From Warburgia ugandensis (taxonomy: Eukaryota; Streptophyta; Magnoliopsida; Canellales; Canellaceae), in assembly GCA_035236585.1 (NCBI GenBank), contig CP141128.1, positions 27,495,618 through 27,559,617 of the forward strand: a stretch of DNA of 64,000 nt, read 5' to 3'. The notes below the pieces were generated by a model. It saw only the letters and a program-made list of their open reading frames with translations, did no database searches and was not told where the DNA came from. A program made the translations under genes and the position numbers. Shown here piece after piece: positions 1-12,324 of this stretch. How positions within the stretch are numbered: position 1 is the first letter of the stretch; each line of letters starts with the position of its first letter.

Positions 1-3000
1 ATATGGACCCTAGGAACAACTGTAAACTTCACAGTTCAATTATGGAGTCATCTAAACTCCAAATTGAGATCAGAGAGAAGTTATGGAAAGCTTATAACAT
101 TTATTTTATTTTGAAACCATAATATTGATAAAAACATTCTAGAAACTTTCTATTTTCAATAATTATGTTTCTAATTTTCATGGTCTTCAAGATTTGAGAT
201 GATCATATCTTAGGGATTTGATTTACTGATGATATAATGTTGAAATAAAGTGATATCCATAATTTATTTTGACAAATCAAAGATCAATTGATGGATCTAC
301 CCTTCATAGTAGAAAAACCCTAAAAATACAAAGGGACCCACTTGATCAATAAGATCAAGTATAATCAGCCCCTTGGGATGGATGGAATGAATGATATTAT
401 GATGGAATTCATTGAAATCATGGATTGAATATGAACAAAAAAAAAGGGATATGATCTTAGACCTTAAGGGAGTAAAAGCCCTAAAATTATTTAAAACCCT
501 TGATTAAAAGGAAAAGACCTGAGATCCAATGGTTGGATCATAAGTAAAAGCTTTAATAATAAGAAATGGGTTAGCTTGAGTTATGCATTGATTTCATTTG
601 ATTTATTTCATATAGGATTCATGATAGATTATTTTAGTATAACTTCAGTTCAAATGTCCATAAAATTATTCATGAATGATGAATTGTAACTTAGGACCAT
701 GTTGGCATTATTTCATGCAATTGTAAGTTAGGACCATGCTAGGATTTCATGTTAGATTAGATTATGGTATGAGATGCTACCTTAGGTCCATGATAGTTTA
801 ATTTGAGTTTATTAGATAAAGTACATTAGTTAGAAATCATGCTAGTATAATCTTAAGTACCTTTTACCATTATCATTAGGTTGTTCAATTTTGTAGTTTT
901 TTCTTTAAAGTTATAATTCATTTATGGTTAAATTTTATTAGTAGATTTAATGGTTAAAGTAGCTATGAGATGAAGAGCATATAACACCAAAAATGGAATC
1001 TAATGAGAAAGTAGAGTTTCATGACGCAAATAAGAGTGAATTATTTGACTTGGACTTAATTAGTAAGGGCTATAGTTAGTAGGACAATATAAGGATTATT
1101 AAATCCTTGGCCTAAACTAGGAGAGTAATAAACCCCATGAATGACATTTTAAATGTTCATGGACTTAATTAAAATGAATTAGAAAGAGTACTTAGGGTTA
1201 AAATGTTCATAGGAACCTTATGAAAGGATAAGCTAAGGTCACTATAGTGAATGTTGAAAATGGTGGTTAAGGGCGTGGTTTTCTAATAGAGCCTCACTCT
1301 TCCCCTACCTTCCATTAATGTTTGTGAGGTCTGAACACCTCCTTACATGAGGATTGAAGTAACCACTTTGTGTTCACCCATTCAACTAGTAAGCCTTAGC
1401 CAATTGGAAATAAGAGGAGTAGTCTAGACTTAGGCTGAAATAAGTTATCTTCAACTAGTAAAACGTTAACTGGTTGAATAATAATAATAAGAGCATAAAA
1501 GGTTAGTAAATTATCTAACCCTAATAAAAATTGTAAGTAAGATAAGGATGATCAAACAAGATCCATTGGATCTTGAATGATCAAGAACAATAAAACAAAA
1601 TAAATACTTCTTGATGATGATGATATATATATATATTGCTTGCAACTTAGATAAAACGGAATGGAAGATCTTAGATCAAATAGAAGATCTAAACCCTTGA
1701 TCAAATATGATTCAAGGAAGAGAACCAAGATCATCCTCCTTAGGGATGATCAAACAACTAAACTTAGATCAAAGGAAAACTAGATGATAGAAAATCTAAG
1801 TTCTTGATCTTTATCAACAAGTATAAATTGTTGATCAAAGGATCTATGAAAGATCAAAATCAAAGAAAGGAATACATAAAGACTTAGAATAGAAAATGCT
1901 TAGATTTGAAGGATTAGAAGATCATTCTAATCAATCAATAGGATAGACACTATCTGAGGAAGATAGATCATGATAGGACAAAAGATCTAGATCCTTTGTA
2001 TCAAAGGACACGATTAGACAAAGAATATAGATAGGATTATTCAGATTGTATATGTATTGACAGTATGTATGAATTTACAGATTTCATACACCAGACAAGA
2101 TTATGGAGGATCTAAAGAGATGGATCACTACTTGATCTAACCAAACATATATGAAATGGTTAAGTTAGAATTGAGGAGTAGACTTTAAGTGAATATGGAA
2201 CTAGAAGATATTCTAGCCCTAAGTAAATAAACAGATTATCTGATATGTATGAAACCTATTTTACATACAAGTATGGTAGCTTATGGTTTTGTTTTAACCA
2301 GGCATAAGCCTGAGGATGCTATGCTAGGGGAGTTATGAGGGTTTGTCCACCCGCTTTACTAAATTTGATGATTTGAAGATACCTTGCCCTATGAGAGGCT
2401 AAAAGTCAGGTGGGGAAATTATGGGAAGGCCACCACTGTGAAAGTCCTATCTCCCCATATGGGCAATGACACAATATTTTCCACCATGGTATCAATGGTA
2501 ACTAGGATAGTTATCCGAGCACGCTAGTACGGATCATACTGCAGCATGGTTTCCTTTAATTATTTTGCACTATGATGCATATGAGATAGGCATAGTGAAA
2601 TGCCTTATCTTTTGGCGTGATGAAATGCCAGGTAATTGTATATTACCAGTATTTCCCAAGAAGGGAAATTCCTAGTATAGGATTAGCTAAAATATTGATT
2701 TTTCATAGTAGAAAAAATTAATCACCTTAGTTGGGAATGATATTTGACTACTTTCATGAATTTGACAGAATTATCCATGTATAGTATGTATGTATAAGGA
2801 TGTACATATATTCCAAAGTAAAAAGTTAGATACATGAGTATGTTTATGGATAATGGGATTATGAAGTATTAGAATTATACTGTCAAATTATTATGCTTCT
2901 TGAATCCCCTACCAAGCATAGCATGCTGAGATATTGTAAATGTTTCAATGTTTACAATATCTCAGATACAGAGAAAGAGAGTTAGGAGATCAAGATTATA

Positions 3001-3391
3001 GAAGACTTCAAGAGAATAATCATGAGGGTATACCCCTTGAAGACATGTATTTTGTTTTGTTTGAGAGTATTGTATTGTAACGAGAGTTTCATTGTATAGT
3101 GAGCTTTGAGTTTTGGATTATGTGATTTGGACAAGTATTGTAATGGATTTGGGCTATACTATGAACCATTAGATGGATTATAGAATTTAATAAAAATATA
3201 TTCCTTCAATGGAATTTTATCTTGTACAAAAATTCTACATATGTTATGTACGAAGTGATGACTTAGGTTTTTCAAAACAAGTTATGAAGAAAAGATTTTT
3301 CACAGCTTTGTTTTGCAAAATTTTTTTACTACTAAGGGCCTTGCTTTGAAAATGTATTACAAAATGTGTTACAAAAACCCAGGTCATCACA
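1..3391 (-). mobile_element. Very long LTR of family X, copy 1, truncated by window edge
   Basis: Read on the minus strand from 3391, this begins TGTGATGACCTGGG and runs collinear, with scattered differences, with the + strand from 25708 to about 29040. Shared landmarks include TGTAACACATTTTGTAATAC, GATCCGTACTAGCG, and a stretch about a decreasing 'catgggcagtgaca' block. It is therefore an inverted second copy of the long LTR described at 25708-30365. The other end lies left of the window. The five bases after 3391 (atata) would be the target duplication, but the partner is not visible. No protein domain is readable inside it. Orientation and identity are seen by direct comparison; calling it an LTR rests on the complete copy. 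Confidence 0.75.
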
Positions 3392-4561
3392 ATATATCTT
3401 TTACTCCCCATCTTCCTCTCAATCTCATGCATATCCCATAACACAAGCTTCCATTTCCAACATAAAAAAAACCTAGCTCTTCTCTATCTATCTTTCAATT
3501 CAATGCATTCTCATCCCTTACTCTCCTTCTCATCTTTCCTTCCAACTCTCCTAAATTTCTCTTTTTCTTTCACATCAAAATCCCATGAATGATTGAATGG
3601 TGAGTATCTCCTAAGAAATTGGCTAGTTTGGTGATGTCCTCTCTCTTTGTTGATTGACAAAAAAAGGTAAGACATTGTTTGGTGGTGGAAAGATTGGTAG
3701 TAATGTAGGTTGGAGCAACTTTACCTGAACTTCGATTGAGTGACACCACAAATAAGACCTAGGTGATATCATTCCTTTCCATAAGAGATTAATTTCTTTA
3801 TGTTTTTGTTTTCTTTTCATTCATATCCCTCTTGTAACAAATTAAATTTAGAGTAATGAAGTTTACTTTTCCTTAATTTGTTATTTGCTTTTGTAGTTGT
3901 TTAATGCTTTAGTTTATATTAATCTTTGATATTTGTTAGGAGTGGCTTTGAATTCATATTTTAGTATAATGTTAAGAGTAAATATGTTAGGCTAAGTTTT
4001 TATCCTATGGTTAGGATGAAACTACCTTGGGTTTAGGAATGTTCAAATTAAGTATTCTCAAATTTTAAAAGTTCTTAAATATTAATTATGGGTCAAGAAA
4101 ATTAACTTATATAACTAATGATTTTTAATGATTGAGATACTAGTTATGTTAGGCTAATTGATTGAATTTAGAAAATCTTAGACAAGTTGTGCCCTAAGAA
4201 GACAAATTGTGCTCAAAATAATAAGCTTAATTGTGTAAAACCCTACAATTGAGAAAATATAGACATTGTGGCCTTTTAATAATAGAAGCTAAGTTACTTG
4301 AATTTGGATCTATTTAAGTTTAATATGGTGGATTCTAAACCCTTGATTTAGTTAATTAGTTAATTTTATCTCTCTTTTGTGCTTTTAAGTATATTTGATT
4401 TGATTACTTAAAATTGGTTGGCTAGGTTAAAGTAGATTAAAATAGATTATGACTGAAATTCTATAAAAATCCAAAATTAGAGTTCTTGAGGGATCAACCC
4501 ATATTTTCCTTGTTTGTGATATAGTGGACTAATGAGCTTGTGGTTATATTTAAAATAAACA
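3392..4561 (+). mobile_element. Athila-like element E1: right part of 5' LTR
   Basis: This stretch lies between the X insertion and a tRNA-Asp primer-binding site. It ends TTTAAAATAAACA immediately before AGTTTTTGGTGCC, almost the same as the end of the E2 LTR at 32165 (TTTAAAATAGAAACA). Both share 'ggctaggtta' and a 'gggatc' block upstream of the end. The left part of the LTR lies beyond the X copy and is outside the window. LTR identity is inferred from position next to the primer site and similarity to E2; there is no full partner LTR here. Confidence 0.65.
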
Positions 4562-4567
4562 AGTTTT

Positions 4568-4585
4568 TGGTGCCATTGCCAAGGA
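4568..4585 (+). other. E1 primer-binding site (tRNA-Asp type)
   Basis: TGGTGCCATTGCCAAGGA matches the sequence complementary to the 3' end of plant tRNA-Asp, TGGCGCCGTTGCCGGGGA, at 14 of 18 positions. All four differences are G-to-A or C-to-T, as expected from decay of methylated DNA. tRNA-Asp priming is typical of Athila-like Ty3/gypsy elements. It fixes the LTR boundary a few bases upstream. Confidence 0.75.
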
Positions 4586-5801
4586 CTTACAACAAAATTT
4601 TAGAATTTATGTTCAATTACTTTACTACTAGTCATAGTTTATTACTACGTACCTTTTAGTTGCATTCTACATATTTCTCTAATTATTGTAATTTTTGGTA
4701 CTTACTTTTAATTTTATTTTTGTAGGAATTTGGAGGAGGACATGGAAGAGAAATTAGGATAGTCATCTTTTTATTTTGGAGTAAATTGTAGTGAGGACGT
4801 GAATGTATTTTTTTAATCATGATTCATTCAAATAAGGGTTGTAATAATATAGTTCAGGGGTGAGCCATCTTAACTCGGAAGAGGAGGTGGTATGTACATG
4901 TCTAACTCTTTCCATTTCCTAGATTAGGGTTGCATTATTAATTTAATTTGCATCATGGATGGTAATGTGATCATATAGCTTGCATTCATGCTTTGCATGA
5001 GTTAACACCTGTGTAAAAAGGATAGCCTAAGCTCAATTAGAACCCACATACATTGGTTGTTAAGGTTGTAATGTCGACTTTATTGAGGCCCTGTCCCTTT
5101 GATAAGTAGCATATAGGTAGCTACATTAGTTTAATACTTTTCTTGCATATTTATGGTAGGTTTATTGCTTTAAGGTGACATATAATTGATCAAACTACTA
5201 TGGAAATGACAAATTGATTGGAAATGGCAATACTTGTACAAGATCTTGGGTGGATATGATCACCACCTCTAGGCCCACCTAGGTTAATCATCACCTCACT
5301 CACACACCAGCCTTCCAAATTAAATTAAAATTAATCAGAAGAGACATATATTATCATAGGACCCTTTGGAAGGCTTCAGATTACTATTACAGTAGTGGCC
5401 CCTACTTCATCAACTTCATTGGTATTTAAACGATAAGCTCTGCCAATACATCAACGATTCAGATTACCTATGGCTAAATGAGGAGGGTGTGAAGTGATTG
5501 ATCAAGATAAGATCTAACTAGTAAGTAGTAAGATAAGTTTGAAAAAGAGGAGCTACTTAGGTTAGAAATAATCTAAAATCCTCTCCCTATGCAAAAAAAG
5601 AAAAAGAAAAAAAAAAGGAAAAATAGATCTCAACTTGTTTTGTCTTAGGGATAGATTTATTGTGTATCCCTTTTAGTTGTGCATTGTTTACATATAGGTT
5701 ATAGTATTTAGTTTAGGACTCCTTAGATTAGTTAAAAACAATACTCTTTCTTTGTATATAACCAATACTTTTTGTTGTATACAAAGTTGAAGCACTAGTA
5801 T
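4586..5801 (+). mobile_element. E1 untranslated leader
   Basis: This is the segment between the primer site and the first gag codon. It holds no coding similarity that I can see. The part about 4900-5140 resembles 32480-32830 of E2: 'gggttg.aataat', then a block with 'ttaagtagcac/cata' and 'gtaagc/gctac.ttag'. This shows the two elements share a leader and belong to one family. An A-rich tract lies at about 5589-5622. Confidence 0.55.
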
Positions 5802-7330
5802 ATGCAAAATTGTCAATCATTGAACTTAGACTTAGTGTTTCTAGATCCTGAGATTGAATGGACCACAAGGCAAGGGTTACATAATCAAGTAGATCTAGAT
5901 AACCCTATAGTAAACATGGCCAACGAAGTAGTAGAAGTCAAGCCATTGAGAAATTATTCTCCCCCTATCCACGTTAATTCCCTGTCACGCATAGTGTTAG
6001 TTGCAACTAACATACAACATTTTAAGTTAAAATCAAGTGTCATGCAAATTCTACCAACATTTTATAGTCTACATAAAGAGGATCCCTACCGCCATGTTAA
6101 GGAATTTCCTAACATAGCCCAACATTCAAATATCACAACTTCTCTAATGATTTAATTGGATTAAGACTATTCCCCTTCTCTTTAAAGGATAAAATGAAGG
6201 CATGGCTAAATTCCTTAGAGGTAGGGTCCATCACATCATAGGAATAACTATCCAGAAAATTCCTAAACAAGTTTTTCCCAATCCACAAAACTAATGCCTT
6301 AGGAGGGAAATAATCAAATTTTAGTAAAAAGTGGGTGAAGATTTTTAAAAATGGTAGGAAAGGTGGAGTGACTTGTTAATGAAATGTCCCCATGACAACC
6401 TTGAAAAGTGATAGCATGTCCAATACTTCTACAAAGATCTGATCCCATAGAACTGACGTATGATTAATGCCACAAATGGTGGGGCTTTCATAATAAAAAG
6501 TGATATAGAGGCATAGAATTTCTTTGAGACACTCTTAGAAAATTGCTACCAATGAGATTACTTAATCAAAATGGAAAGAAATTCATTGCCTTAGAAAAAG
6601 GGTAGCTTAAATGAAATAGGGGACAATTCCTAATTTTATAGCAAAATAGATATGTTTGGCCTACAAGGTTGATAAAATAGATAGTCTTACTTACCGATTA
6701 GATGCGCTAATGCTATCTAAAGGTTCTTAGATGCAATCTCAATATAAGGTTTGCTCGATTTGTTCTAGTCCTGCTCATCCAACTACTTCATGCCCATATA
6801 GTTCTACATGCCCTAAATATTTTTCAAAGCAAGTGAACGCAATAAATGAATTCAGAAATCCTACCTACAACAACTCATATTCTGAGACCTACAATCCTAG
6901 ATGGGCTGGGCATCCTAACTTTTCTTGGTCAAAGAATAACCACCACGGGGTCCACCTAGGATTCATCAACCTCAACCTTTTCCTCATTGCCCAATGCCTC
7001 AACAGCAAATACCTAAATAGATTTTGCAATAAAGAAAGAAGTTTTCCATTAAGGGAACCCTAAATTTGTTTATGTAGAGTTCATTGTAATTTCAGAATGA
7101 CATGAAGCAAACTTTGCAGGACAACTCACAATCCATGATGATGTTGGAATATCATATGGTTTAGTTGTCAACTACTTTAAGTGAAAGGGGGATAGAAAAA
7201 TTCCCTAGTCAGCTAGTACCAAATCATAAGGGTTAGTTTAAGATTGGAAGCTTGTCTAAGGACCAAAAATTTCATGAATAAGCCAAATCAATCACTACCC
7301 TTAGGAGTGGAAAATAGATAGATAACAAGG
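5802..7330 (+). pseudogene. E1 gag pseudogene (Athila-type Ty3/gypsy)
   Basis: The frame opens at 5802 and stays open to 6155 (117 residues). It includes FLDPEIEWT near the start, as in Athila gag, and KEDPYRHVKEF. The next conserved block, LRLFPFSLKDKMKAWLNSLE, is read from 6161 in another frame, so a frameshift lies near 6150. Further blocks follow with stops: CPHD at about 6391, a MINATNGGA block at about 6452, and a zinc knuckle CSICSSPAHPTTSC (C-x2-C-x4-H-x4-C) from about 6754. Then come NPRWAGHPNFSW and finally SITTLRSGK at 7288-7314, followed by a stop. These are hallmarks of Athila/Tat gag. The protein would be the capsid-nucleocapsid of the element; it cannot be made from this copy. 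Confidence 0.85.
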
Positions 7331-8645
7331 TAGGATTGATTACGAATTTCCTAGAAATTGAGAAAAAAGATAAGCCTACATAATCTCAGAGGGTTAAAGA
7401 GAAGGTTCAACTATTTTCCTCAGAATGTCTTCCAGATGCCCAATATATTCCCAAGGTTCCCTATTTTCAAAGAATTAACATGGTTAAGAAGATTAACATG
7501 GTTAAGAAGGGTGGCAATTTTCATGAAATAATGGATGTGTTCAAATAAGCCAATATTAACATTCCATTACTTAATGCCATTAAAGAAATAGCTTCATATG
7601 TTAAGTTTTTGAAGGATCTTTGCACACAAAAGAAAAGGAATGTGCAAAAGAAAGATTTTCTTACTAAGCAAGTAAGCTCAATTATATAGCACAACATCCC
7701 TTTGAAGTATAGAGATCCTAGGTACCCCACTATGTCATGTGTGATAGGGGAACACACTATTGACAAGGCAGCACTTCACTTAGGGGGCTAGGATCAACCT
7801 ATTTCCATGCTCAGTCCATGTGCAACTTGGGTTAGGAGAGATGATCCTACGACCACCACTTTGCAATTAGTAGATCGAGTAATGAAAATTTTTGAAGATG
7901 TGGTAGAGGACGTCTTGGTGTAGGTTGAAATTTTTTTATTCCTTGCAGATTTTCTAGTTTTGGACACGTAACCTATAACCAATCTTGATAGTCAAATACC
8001 AGTTATTTTGGTTTGCCCATTCTTGGCCACATCCAACACATTTATTAACTATTGGCATGGCATCATGAAATTACCCTTTTATAACAAAAAGATTGAGCTG
8101 AATGTCTTTAATGCCAGACAACATATAGACTCTATTGATAGTTTTTGAGGTTAATATGATTGAGACTCTGGTCCATGATACTTTCCTTACATCCTCCAAC
8201 TCTGATCCACTTGAACATGTTTATCTCATTTTAATGAGGATTTTGATATAGACAATTCCATTACTTAAGTAAATGCACTATTAGATACAGTACTTGTATT
8301 AGACACTTCTAAATGGAAAACTAAAGTGGAGCCACTTATACTACACGAGTCAAAAAATATGTACCATCTACTGAGAAACCCCCTACTCTAGACCTAAAAT
8401 CATTGCCAGACAGCTTAAAATATGTGTTTTTAGGTCTATCTGACACCATGCTTGTAATCATCACTTCAAATTTAGGCAAAGAACAGGTGGGTAAGCTACT
8501 TAATGTTCTTAAAGAACATAATACCGCTATAGGATGGTCCATAGCAACTATTAAGGGTATATGCTCAACCATTTGCATGCATCTAATTCGCCTTGAAGAT
8601 AATTCCAAATCATCTAGGGAAATGCAAAGGATGTTAAAGCCTGAG
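7331..8645 (+). pseudogene. E1 protease and start of reverse transcriptase, decayed
   Basis: Blocks typical of Athila pol appear in order. First are IPKVPYFQRI (about 7450), INIPLLNAI and KFLKDLC (about 7555-7625). Then comes the retropepsin region IGEHTIDKAALHLGG (about 7743-7785), followed by TLQLVDR, VVEDVLV, and CPFLATSNTFIN (about 8015). From 8403, LPDSLKYVFLG, EHNTAIGWSI and CMHLIRLEDN match the region just before the RT palm. The catalytic Asp expected in the protease (LLDLGA in the family) is replaced by His (ALHLGG), and stops interrupt it. Homology fades at about 8645, where RT would begin, so RT, RNase H and integrase are missing. A 19-18 bp direct duplication (aacatggttaagaag) lies at 7478-7510. 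Confidence 0.85.
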
Positions 8646-10150
8646 GCTCCTGCTCTAGTTGGAGCTCCACACAGAGAGCTGGGAACCAGCAACGCATGTG
8701 AGAAAACTAGCCGAAAACTACAGCCATTTAAGCTCTATCATATAGCCGTTTCATTTTGGAAGAATTCCTAATGCAGGTTTTGGTTGAGCCATGATAAAAA
8801 GATGAGTTTTCTTGAGGACTTATGAAGAATTACACGCTACTAGTTCAGCACGTTTCCATGCTTTTTACCTCCTTAAGATTCGCTGTTAATATCGAATTCA
8901 TGATATTTCTGAGTTGGTTTGAATGCATGAATGTATGTTAGCCATCATAGAAGTATTCTTGACACAATGCACTTAGAAGTGATGAAGGTTGGAGAATGAC
9001 TCCTAACCTTTCTCCATTTCCAGCAAGCACATGTTTTTCAACGCTTTTTCCTTTGGCTTGTCCGAACATGAATTTGTTGCAAATTCTCTATTTCTTGAAG
9101 TAAATATAACATCTTTACATAGCAATGATTTATATCCGGCCATTCTTTATTAGAAATCGAAATTCCCATCTAGTTCTTCTCGCTCTGAATATGGTATTGC
9201 ATACAGTGAAAACAGGGAAACGTTCATGTGCTTGAACATCCCAAAAATCCATCACCCGTGAAAAATTCCTTTCTGGGTTATTTTTATTATTGACTAAACT
9301 TTGAATTGTTATGGAAAAGTTTGAGTTTTCACCTGTTAAATTTTGTATTTTTGTGCGGCAAGGTAAAACAGGGACCGGGCGCACCCTGCTTCCCTGCGTA
9401 CAGAAGCAAGTAGATTGCGCCCAATTCCCCTCTAAAACTTTGCAAATTTCGACATGAATGTTGAGGTAATGAAACCTGGGTCTTCAAGATCACTTAATTC
9501 TTAATAGTTGTCGGTACAATGCCCAACAAAAATAGTCTATAAATCTACTGGTTTGAGGGACCTTAACAAGGAGAAAACGATACTGCTTTTCATGCACGAT
9601 GCATGCAGAAAACAGTGCGTTTTCTGCTGCCAGCCGGGTTTTCTTGAACATGATTGTGAAATGAGTAGTAATTATAGGTAAAACAACAGCAAAGGGACTG
9701 CACCTTTAATGTTTTGGATGGAAGAATGGAAGTAGATGCAGTGTAAACAATGTTTTGTTTCCTGCTCGAGTTATGCAAGAAAAAACGATGCAAAATTCTA
9801 ACCTCTAAATGCAAGTTAAAGGGCTGAAATTAAACGCTTTTAAGAGCGTTCGATGATAATTACTTGATTCTAGAAACAAGATTTGAGGGGTCAAGCTAGT
9901 TTTGCATTTTATTCAGCAATGCTTAAACTAACATGGTGCTGGAAATCTGTAATATGTGGATAAAAATCTCAAACTGTGGATTACTTAATAAGGGAACTTG
10001 AGATTAATTAAGTTCCCAAATGTACATGAATTTAAGAAACCTTAACCTCTTTTGTGTTGGAAACATTAGAAATGACAGAAAGCCAAATATTGAAAGACAG
10101 TGAATTTGAAATGCCTGTATACACCATGACTGCTGGAAAAGTCGAGTGGG
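8646..10150. other. Unassigned sequence downstream of E1 break
   Basis: After gag-pol homology stops, no protein domain is recognisable. The stretch 9350-9420 is unusually GC-rich for this half of the window, and 9590-9660 contains 'gcatgcagaaaacag' and poly-A/T runs as seen in retroelement LTRs. It is probably part of the retroelement whose LTR-like end lies at 12176, but neither its start nor a target duplication could be found. Confidence 0.3.
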
Positions 10151-10154
10151 GATG

Positions 10155-10285
10155 ATGATACCTGGAATTCTCGAGTTCACAGAATTCCAGTACCTGGAAT
10201 TTCAGGGAGATAAGAATTTCAGGGAGATAAGATACGCTGTCCTGAAATTCCTGAGTCAGCAGAATTCTGGTTCCTGGAATTCTAT
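10155..10285. repeat. Cluster of imperfect palindromes built on CCTGGAATTC
   Basis: Within about 130 bp the motif acctggaattc and its complement gaattccag(g/t) recur several times (10160, 10190, 10273 and complements near 10180 and 10258). An 18 bp direct repeat, 'aatttcagggagataag', is also present. The result is a set of nested short inverted repeats. They could form hairpins or be remains of a short tandem array in an LTR. Function is unknown. Confidence 0.5.
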
Positions 10286-10411
10286 ATGTTAAAACCGTAC
10301 TGACCCGGATTTATGGGAAGTTTAGAATTCAAGTCAAATGAAAACTTGTAAAATCTTATCTTTGTTAAATGTGAAATGTAACCATACCTATTGTACACTT
10401 TACTAGAAATA

Positions 10412-12176
10412 AGAAGAGTGTAAAACCATCATTGAACTGAACAAAATGAGGGGCAAAAAGGGAAATAGATTTGAATGGTTTCTCATAAAACTTTGAGACA
10501 TCAGTTTTATTTTCATGAAATGATTTTGGAAATGTGTATGATTTATGATTTAGGTGGGCACACTCGACGAGTAGCCATAAGTCTTGATGGATGCTGATTT
10601 GTTGATGTTTGGGTAGGTGCTCTATGAGTAGCCGTAAGGCCTAATGCTTATCGTTTCATCGATGTTTCAGGCAAGCACTCCACAAGCAACTGTAAGTCCT
10701 GACGAATGTGGATTTTTTATTGTGGATATGATTTTAGTGATGTTTTTGGCTGTCACTCTTAAAGTATCCTAAGTCCCTAATCACTTAGCAAGTGCTTTAT
10801 GAGTACCGTAAGACATGGAGGCAGGCATGCTATGTGCCGCTATAAGTCTTAGATGCCTTATGCTAGAAGTACAGTTGGCCACTAACATCCAAGATGAAGC
10901 TGATACCATCCCTGTGATGGAGACGGTGGGCAGTAGGAATACCTTTCATGGAGAAGTATTCTGAGAGGTAGTCGAGTAGTCCCCATGTGGTTTGCTGAGT
11001 CATGGTTCATGCAAATATCTAAGATCAGATGTAGAGGCCACGATAGTCTCCAGTGGGTGATGCTAGGGTCCTACGAGCATAGGTGTATGTGTGTTTGTTA
11101 GCATGATGGCCATGCTTGTCATTCTCAAGAGTTCAAACTAATGATCACGGTGGTAGGACAATATGCCACTAATGGACCCGGTGGTAGGACGATATGCCAC
11201 TAATGGTCCCTGTGGTAGGACGATATGCCACTAATGGTCCCAGTGGTAGGACGATATGCCACTAATGGCCCTGGTGGTAGGACGATATACCACTAATGGT
11301 CCCAATGGTAGGATGACATGCCACTACTGGTCCCTAGTGGTAGGACTATATACCGCTGTGATATGTACCGATAGTTTTCAAAGATGATGTGGGCATGGAT
11401 TTGTGCATTTCAAATTGAGGGCTATGCGCATCGGTTCAACATGATTAGATTTGAAGGCAATGATTTGATGAATTTGTCTGTTACTTTCAAACCTTATGAG
11501 TAGTTGAAATCATCAGTCTTTGTAGTCTTTGTGGATCTTTATTGGATATATATTGATCTCTCTTTCTTTCAGAAACTATATATGTACTTAATGTCAAGAT
11601 AAACATACATTTATGCTATTGCATGCTCTATTTTAGGTGTTTCGGCTTGTAATAGTTCTTCTTCCTATCATGAGCTGGTATTTTTGCTCACCCCCTACAA
11701 CCAACATTTCAGGTGATACGCTAAGTATTTTAGGAGCGAGAGATACAGGGAAGGAAAAAGTACCTAGATAGATGTGAGGAGATTATGATTTTAGTGTAGT
11801 TTCGTTTTGGTAGAATCCACGTATAGGATTATATTTTGGGATATTGTATATAACTTAAATTCTATTGACACATTGGATGACTGTAATATGAGTACAATAA
11901 CCTTTCGCATGATACGTGTGGCTTTACTTATGATAGTATGGATAATCCTGTGGCATGTATCTCTAGCCGTTCATAGGTTAGAAGATCGTTATTTTACTTA
12001 TATGTGCAGGTTTCACCGTAACTCTCAGAATGAAGTTGATGAATTTTAAAAATTACTTATATAATATCATTGTGAACTTTGTTTTCCTTAAACAAAGGAA
12101 ATTTTTGGTGTTTTCCAACTTAAAATAAATAAATAGGTTTGGAGAAAAAAAAAAAAAAAAAACCTGTGATGTTACA
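10412..12176 (+). mobile_element. LTR-like block of an unidentified gypsy element, right end at 12176
   Basis: The block ends in a poly-A tract followed by CCTGTGATGTTACA. The end GATGTTACA is the inverted form of the TGTAACATC start common in plant Ty3/gypsy LTRs. Just after it comes aagag, then the first unit of the macro-repeat array. Inside are degenerate ~75 bp repeats ('gagtagccgtaag', 10560-10840), a clean 31 bp array, and 'cacccccta...ttcagg' near 11690, which is seen in LTRs of this type. A possible start is TGTAAAACC at 10412, because aagag also precedes it (10407-10411). That boundary is a guess. Confidence 0.4.
11149..11358 (+). repeat. Seven-copy 31 bp tandem array
   Basis: The unit GGTGGTAGGACGATATGCCA plus CTAATGGTCCC is repeated head to tail with starts at 11149, 11180, 11211, 11242, 11273, 11304 and about 11336. 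The middle five are nearly identical; the last two are more diverged. It sits inside the LTR-like block, so it is probably an internal LTR minisatellite. Confidence 0.9.
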
Positions 12177-12179
12177 AAG

Positions 12180-12241
12180 AGTGACCTAGGACTTTTCTAC
12201 TTAAGAAGGTTCTTTGGGGGAGCATTATTTTGTTTGGTGTT

Positions 12242-12324
<83 letters not shown>

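Noticed and set aside
1552-3820. Short minus-strand frames at 1552-1734, 3244-3444 and 3623-3820
   Set aside because: They fall within LTR X and the E1 LTR and carry no conserved protein blocks.
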